Shown one piece after another: positions 59,875-64,000 of a DNA stretch of 64,000 nt. The stretch covers positions 18,856,776 through 18,920,775 of the forward strand of contig NC_091323.1 in NCBI RefSeq assembly GCF_038502225.1, in the 5' to 3' direction. The notes below the pieces were generated by a model. It did not search any database. It was not told the origin of the DNA and saw nothing but the letters and a program-made list of their open reading frames with translations. Origin of the DNA: Cherax quadricarinatus. Its lineage: Eukaryota > Arthropoda > Malacostraca > Decapoda > Parastacidae. The translations under genes were made by a program, and so were the position numbers. Numbering within the stretch: the first letter of the stretch is position 1; each line of letters begins with the position of its first letter.

Positions 59875-60140
59875 AGGAATTCGCGAGAGCATGCGAAATA
59901 TACACAAACACTGATCTCTGGCTGAAGGAGACTCGAACCTACGAACCTTAGGACAAGTTACGCAGTGCTTTACCAATCTACCCACACTGGACAATACCTT
60001 GGCGTGTAGGTATTGTCCAGTGTGGGTAGATTGGTAAAGCACTGCGTAACTTGTCCTAAGGTTCGTAGGTTCGAGTCTCCTTCAGCCAGAGATCAGTGTT
60101 TGTGTATATTTCGCATGCTCTCGCGAATTCCTTGCATTGT
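59871..60140. repeat. Palindromic pair of tRNA-derived SINEs
   Basis: The left arm (59871-59999) and right arm (60009-60138) are near-perfect complements around CCTTGGCGTGTAGG. On the right arm TGGGTAGATTGG is A-box-like and GTAGGTTCGAGTCTCC holds a B box. The tail TTCAGCCAGAGATCAGTG is shared with 34060-34210 and 61368-61466. Confidence 0.85.
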
Positions 60141-60320
60141 TCAAATCTCTAGTAAGGCTGATGCATGCAGGGGATGAGATGAAAAGCTGTAAGCCTTCTC
60201 CCTGAAAGCTGGCTGCCTTGGATCAAACGTGTAGCTCATGCTACACGCCAAGGTGAACATTAAAATGGTATGAAATACCGACAGATTGTTAGGTAAGACA
60301 CATATGCAACAGTTAGGTAT

Positions 60321-60372
60321 CTTTATTTCGAAACGTTTCGCCTACACAGTAGGCTTCTTCAGTCGAGTACAG
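60321..60372 (-). ncRNA. Hammerhead ribozyme, 400-bp monomer 1
   Basis: Minus strand: helix I TCGA/TCGA (4 bp). Core CTGAAGA plus A. Helix II GCCTAC/GTAGGC is perfect with loop TGT. GAAACGTT precedes the predicted cut. All core bases match the hammerhead consensus CUGANGA...GAAA. Confidence 0.7.
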
Positions 60373-60720
60373 AAAGGTTGATAGAAGCAGAAGATACTTG
60401 AAGACGATGTAATCAGTCCATCACCCTTAAAGTTTTGAGGTGGTCAGTCCCTCAGTCTGGAGAAGAGCATTGTTTCGTTGTCTGAAACAATATGAAGTTG
60501 AAGTGACAGAATGGGGCCTTTATATAGTGCCAGGAGGTGAGACGTAGGTTGCTTTGGGAGGGCAGGTCCTTCTCAAACCCAGCCGTTCTCACTAGTAGAG
60601 GTTGTCGAAGTGGTCTGTACCAAGATACCCTTGTGTTGCAGTGTCTGACAGAATGAACATTAAAATGGTATGAAATACCGACAGATTGTTAGGTAAGACA
60701 CATATGCAACAGTTAGGTAT

Positions 60721-60772
60721 CTTTATTTCGAAACGTTTCGCCTACACAGTAGGCTTCTTCAGTCGAGTACAG
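60721..60772 (-). ncRNA. Hammerhead ribozyme, 400-bp monomer 2
   Basis: Identical to monomer 1 and 400 bp from it. Confidence 0.7.
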
Positions 60773-61120
60773 AAAGGTTGATAGAAGCAGAAGATACTTG
60801 AAGACGATGTAATCAGTCCATCACCCTTAAAGTTTTGAGGTGGTCAGTCCCTCAGTCTGGAGAAGAGCATTGTTTCGTTGTCTGAAACAATATGAAGTTG
60901 AAGTGACAGAATGGGGCCTTTATATAGTGCCAGGAGGTGAGACGTAGGTTGCTTTGGGAGGGCAGGTCCTTCTCAAACCCAGCCGTTCTCACTAGTAGAG
61001 GTTGTCGAAGTGGTCTGTACCAAGATACCCTTGTGTTGCAGTGTCTGACAGAATGAACATTAAAATGGTATGAAATACCGACAGATTGTTAGGTAAGACA
61101 CATATGCAACAGTTAGGTAT

Positions 61121-61172
61121 CTTTATTTCGAAACGTTTCGCCTACACAGTAGGCTTCTTCAGTCGAGTACAG
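61121..61172 (-). ncRNA. Hammerhead ribozyme, 400-bp monomer 3 (truncated monomer)
   Basis: Identical core to monomers 1 and 2. The monomer is cut just upstream of helix I, at 61173. Confidence 0.68.
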
Positions 61173-61284
61173 AAACAACGAAACAATGCTCTTCTCCAGA
61201 CTGAGGGACTGACCACCTCAAAACTTTAAGGGTGATGGACTGATTACATCGTCTTCAAGTATCTTCTGCTTCTATCAACCTTTC

Positions 61285-61334
61285 TGTACTCGACTGAAGA
61301 AGCCTACTGTGTAGGCGAAACGTTTCGAAATAAA
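61285..61334 (+). ncRNA. Hammerhead ribozyme, inverted copy
   Basis: A plus-strand copy with the same TCGA/TCGA helix I, core CTGAAGA (61294-61300) and GAAACGTT. It is complementary to monomer 3, so the pair could also form a hairpin. Confidence 0.68.
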
Positions 61335-61367
61335 GATACCTAACTGTTGCATATGTGTCTTACCTAA

Positions 61368-61464
61368 CACGCCAAGGTATTGTCCAGTGTGGGTAGATTG
61401 GTAAAGCACTGCGTAACTTGTCCTAAGGTTCGTAGGTTCGAGTCTCCTTCAGCCAGAGATCAGT

Positions 61465-61466
<2 letters not shown>
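61368..61466 (+). repeat. tRNA-derived SINE (host of the ribozyme array)
   Basis: ATTGTCCAGTGTGGGTAGAT ... GTAGGTTCGAGTCTCC is the same family as the palindrome at 59871-60140. It leads into (TA)n. Confidence 0.8.

Positions 61467-61541
<75 letters not shown>
61467..61541 (+). repeat. (TA)n microsatellite
   Basis: A pure TA run. Confidence 0.97.
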
Positions 61542-61545
<4 letters not shown>

Positions 61546-61585
61546 AGAAGTTGTTAGGTAAGACACATATGCAACAGTTAGACAA

Positions 61586-61635
61586 CTTTATTCCGAAACG
61601 TTTCGCCTACACAGTAGGCTTCTTCAGTCGAATAC
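61586..61635 (-). ncRNA. Hammerhead ribozyme, 470-bp monomer 1
   Basis: Minus strand: TATTCGA-CTGAAGA-A, helix II GCCTAC/GTAGGC, GAAACGTT, then TCGGAATA. Helix I has CGA/TCG plus TATT/AATA around one bulged G. Confidence 0.7.
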
Positions 61636-61816
61636 AGAAAGTAGGCAGGAACAGTAGAGATGTGAAGACGATGTAATCAGTCCATCACCCTTAAAGTCGT
61701 AGAATTTGAGGTTGTCAGTCCCTCGGCCTCGAGAAGTTCAGTTCCATAGTCAGGAACTATCTGAAGATCAAGCGACAGTGCAGAGACTTAAATACTGTCT
61801 GAAGGAGAGGTGCAGG

Positions 61817-61876
<60 letters not shown>

Positions 61877-62053
61877 AGAGGCAACTGAGAGGTCATGTCC
61901 CTCTCAGATCCAACCCTTCTCACTTGAAAAGCTTGTCCAAGGTGTTTTCTGTACCAAGATGCCACGTGTTGCAGTGTCTGACAAGATGAACATCAAAATG
62001 GTATACAATACCGACAGGTTGTTAGGTAAGACACATATGCAACAGTTAGACAA

Positions 62054-62103
62054 CTTTATTCCGAAACGTTTCGCCTACACAGTAGGCTTCTTCAGTCGAA
62101 TAC
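62054..62103 (-). ncRNA. Hammerhead ribozyme, 470-bp monomer 2
   Basis: Same sequence as monomer 1, 468 bp further on. Confidence 0.7.
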
Positions 62104-62284
62104 AGAAAGTAGGCAGGAACAGTAGAGATGTGAAGACGATGTAATCAGTCCATCACCCTTAAAGTCGTAGAATTTGAGGTTGTCAGTCCCTCGGCCTCGA
62201 GAAGTTCAGTTCCATAGTCAGGAACTATCTGAAGATCAAGCGACAGTGCAGAGACTTAAATACTGTCTGAAGGAGAGGTGCAGG

Positions 62285-62353
<69 letters not shown>

Positions 62354-62530
62354 AGAGGCAACTGAGAGGTCATGTCCCTCTCAGATCCAACCCTTCTCAC
62401 TTGAAAAGCTTGTCCAAGGTGTTTTCTGTACCAAGATGCCACGTGTTGCAGTGTCTGACAAGATGAACATCAAAATGGTATACAATACCGACAGGTTGTT
62501 AGGTAAGACACATATGCAACAGTTAGACAA

Positions 62531-62580
62531 CTTTATTCCGAAACGTTTCGCCTACACAGTAGGCTTCTTCAGTCGAATAC
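62531..62580 (-). ncRNA. Hammerhead ribozyme, 470-bp monomer 3
   Basis: Same sequence as monomer 1, 477 bp after monomer 2. Confidence 0.7.
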
Positions 62581-62761
62581 AGAAAGTAGGCAGGAACAGT
62601 AGAGATGTGAAGACGATGTAATCAGTCCATCACCCTTAAAGTCGTAGAATTTGAGGTTGTCAGTCCCTCGGCCTCGAGAAGTTCAGTTCCATAGTCAGGA
62701 ACTATCTGAAGATCAAGCGACAGTGCAGAGACTTAAATACTGTCTGAAGGAGAGGTGCAGG

Positions 62762-62828
<67 letters not shown>

Positions 62829-63005
62829 AGAGGCAACTGAGAGGTCATGTCCCTCTCAGATCCAACCCTTCTCACTTGAAAAGCTTGTCCAAGGTGTTTT
62901 CTGTACCAAGATGCCACGTGTTGCAGTGTCTGACAAGATGAACATCAAAATGGTATACAATACCGACAGGTTGTTAGGTAAGACACATATGCAACAGTTA
63001 GACAA

Positions 63006-63055
63006 CTTTATTCCGAAACGTTTCGCCTACACAGTAGGCTTCTTCAGTCGAATAC
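63006..63055 (-). ncRNA. Hammerhead ribozyme, 470-bp monomer 4
   Basis: Same sequence as monomer 1, 475 bp after monomer 3. Confidence 0.7.
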
Positions 63056-63236
63056 AGAAAGTAGGCAGGAACAGTAGAGATGTGAAGACGATGTAATCAG
63101 TCCATCACCCTTAAAGTCGTAGAATTTGAGGTTGTCAGTCCCTCGGCCTCGAGAAGTTCAGTTCCATAGTCAGGAACTATCTGAAGATCAAGCGACAGTG
63201 CAGAGACTTAAATACTGTCTGAAGGAGAGGTGCAGG

Positions 63237-63296
<60 letters not shown>

Positions 63297-63473
63297 AGAG
63301 GCAACTGAGAGGTCATGTCCCTCTCAGATCCAACCCTTCTCACTTGAAAAGCTTGTCCAAGGTGTTTTCTGTACCAAGATGCCACGTGTTGCAGTGTCTG
63401 ACAAGATGAACATCAAAATGGTATACAATACCGACAGGTTGTTAGGTAAGACACATATGCAACAGTTAGACAA

Positions 63474-63523
63474 CTTTATTCCGAAACGTTTCGCCTACAC
63501 AGTAGGCTTCTTCAGTCGAATAC
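63474..63523 (-). ncRNA. Hammerhead ribozyme, 470-bp monomer 5
   Basis: Same core as monomer 1. The flank differs by one base (CAGAAGG for CAGAAAG). Confidence 0.7.
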
Positions 63524-63704
63524 AGAAGGTAGGCAGGAACAGTAGAGATGTGAAGACGATGTAATCAGTCCATCACCCTTAAAGTCGTAGAATTTGAGGT
63601 TGTCAGTCCCTCGGCCTCGAGAAGTTCAGTTCCATAGTCAGGAACTATCTGAAGATCAAGCGACAGTGCAGAGACTTAAATACTGTCTGAAGGAGAGGTG
63701 CAGG

Positions 63705-63766
<62 letters not shown>

Positions 63767-63822
63767 CTGAAGATCAAGCGACAGTGCAGAGACTTAAATA
63801 CTGTCTGAAGGAGAGGTGCAGG

Positions 63823-63885
<63 letters not shown>

Positions 63886-64000
63886 AGAGGCAACTGAGAG
63901 GTCATGTCCCTCTCAGATCCAACCCTTCTCACTTGAAAAGCTTGTCCAAGGTGTTTTCTGTACCAAGATGCCACGTGTTGCAGTGTCTGACAAGATGAAC

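Larger units (their letters stand above)
60255..61367 (-). mobile_element. Tandem array of 400-bp ribozyme monomers inserted with 11-bp target duplication
   Basis: CACGCCAAGGT flanks it at 60244-60254 and 61368-61378. The host is a SINE whose intact form is visible in the palindrome at about 59990-60030. The insert has two full minus-strand monomers of exactly 400 bp (60254, 60654, 61054 starts), a truncated third to 61173, then an inverted plus-strand part (61174-61367). Copies look identical. Each carries one hammerhead. Confidence 0.88.
61549..64000 (-). repeat. Tandem array of ~470-bp ribozyme monomers, at least five, running off the window
   Basis: The marker AACAGTTAGACAAC recurs at 61573, 62041, 62518, 62993 and 63461 (spacings 468, 477, 475, 468). 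Outside a (GTA)n tract of about 19-24 units, copies are almost identical. Each monomer has one minus-strand hammerhead, a body and the 3' end ATACCATTTTGATGTTC. In the fifth copy a segment with the (GTA)n tract is duplicated (63710-63890). The frames read as poly-Val, poly-Ser or poly-Thr here are microsatellite translations. Confidence 0.93.

Noticed and set aside
61706..63998. Frames with MRLSVPRPREVQFHSQEL and poly-Val, poly-Ser or poly-Thr runs
   Set aside because: Recur once per ~470-bp monomer and depend on the (GTA)n tract. The monomer is better explained as a ribozyme unit.

Overview
This window is eukaryotic, repeat-dominated, non-coding DNA. I found no host protein gene with a convincing exon structure. 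The mix of repeats suggests an arthropod, most likely a decapod crustacean: dense (CA)n, (TA)n and (GTA)n microsatellites, CR1-, RTE- and Jockey-group LINEs, Tc1 debris, tRNA-derived SINEs and abundant Penelope-like elements (PLEs). That assignment is inference from general knowledge of such genomes, not a search result.

Layout. 1-6.2 kb is mostly unique AT-rich DNA with tRNA-derived SINE pieces (0.76-1.1 kb) and a layered insertion: LINE 3' fragments head to head (2.5-5.2 kb), one split by a 1.31-kb Tc1-like element with TA duplication. 6.2-23.6 kb is a run of unrelated minisatellites (64-, 46-, 47/43-, ~27- and 35-bp units). The only LINE here with two open frames (9684-13673) sits inside the 47/43-bp array; its ORF1 stop and ORF2 start overlap as TAATG. 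25.6-30.5 kb is a 31-bp array of about 160 units. 30.7-41.1 kb holds RTE LINEs, MITE-like elements, inverted SINE pairs and microsatellites. 41.2-51.6 kb is a same-strand run of CR1 copies, each separated from the next by a (CA)n tract, with one CR1 split by a different LINE. 53.2-55.9 kb has 25/21-bp and 37-bp minisatellites. 55.9-64 kb is RTE and PLE material.

The most interesting system is in the PLE-related DNA. About twenty short segments on both strands fold as type I hammerhead ribozymes, at varying levels of decay. Helices I, II and III are kept by compensatory changes between families, and core positions 3 and 8 covary as C:G, U:A or G:C. These segments sit in mobile units with a common 3' end, variable 5' ends and target duplications of 10-13 bp (five cases documented here). 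They also form tandem arrays with one motif per 400-bp or ~470-bp monomer (60.25-64 kb), as expected of retrozyme-like, circRNA-generating retroelements.

The sequences act as layers of selfish DNA rather than a pathway: PLE reverse transcriptase/GIY-YIG remnants (57.57-59.65 kb) represent the probable helper family for the ribozyme units, and LINE tails appear to seed microsatellites that later copies entered. No function for the host can be inferred.
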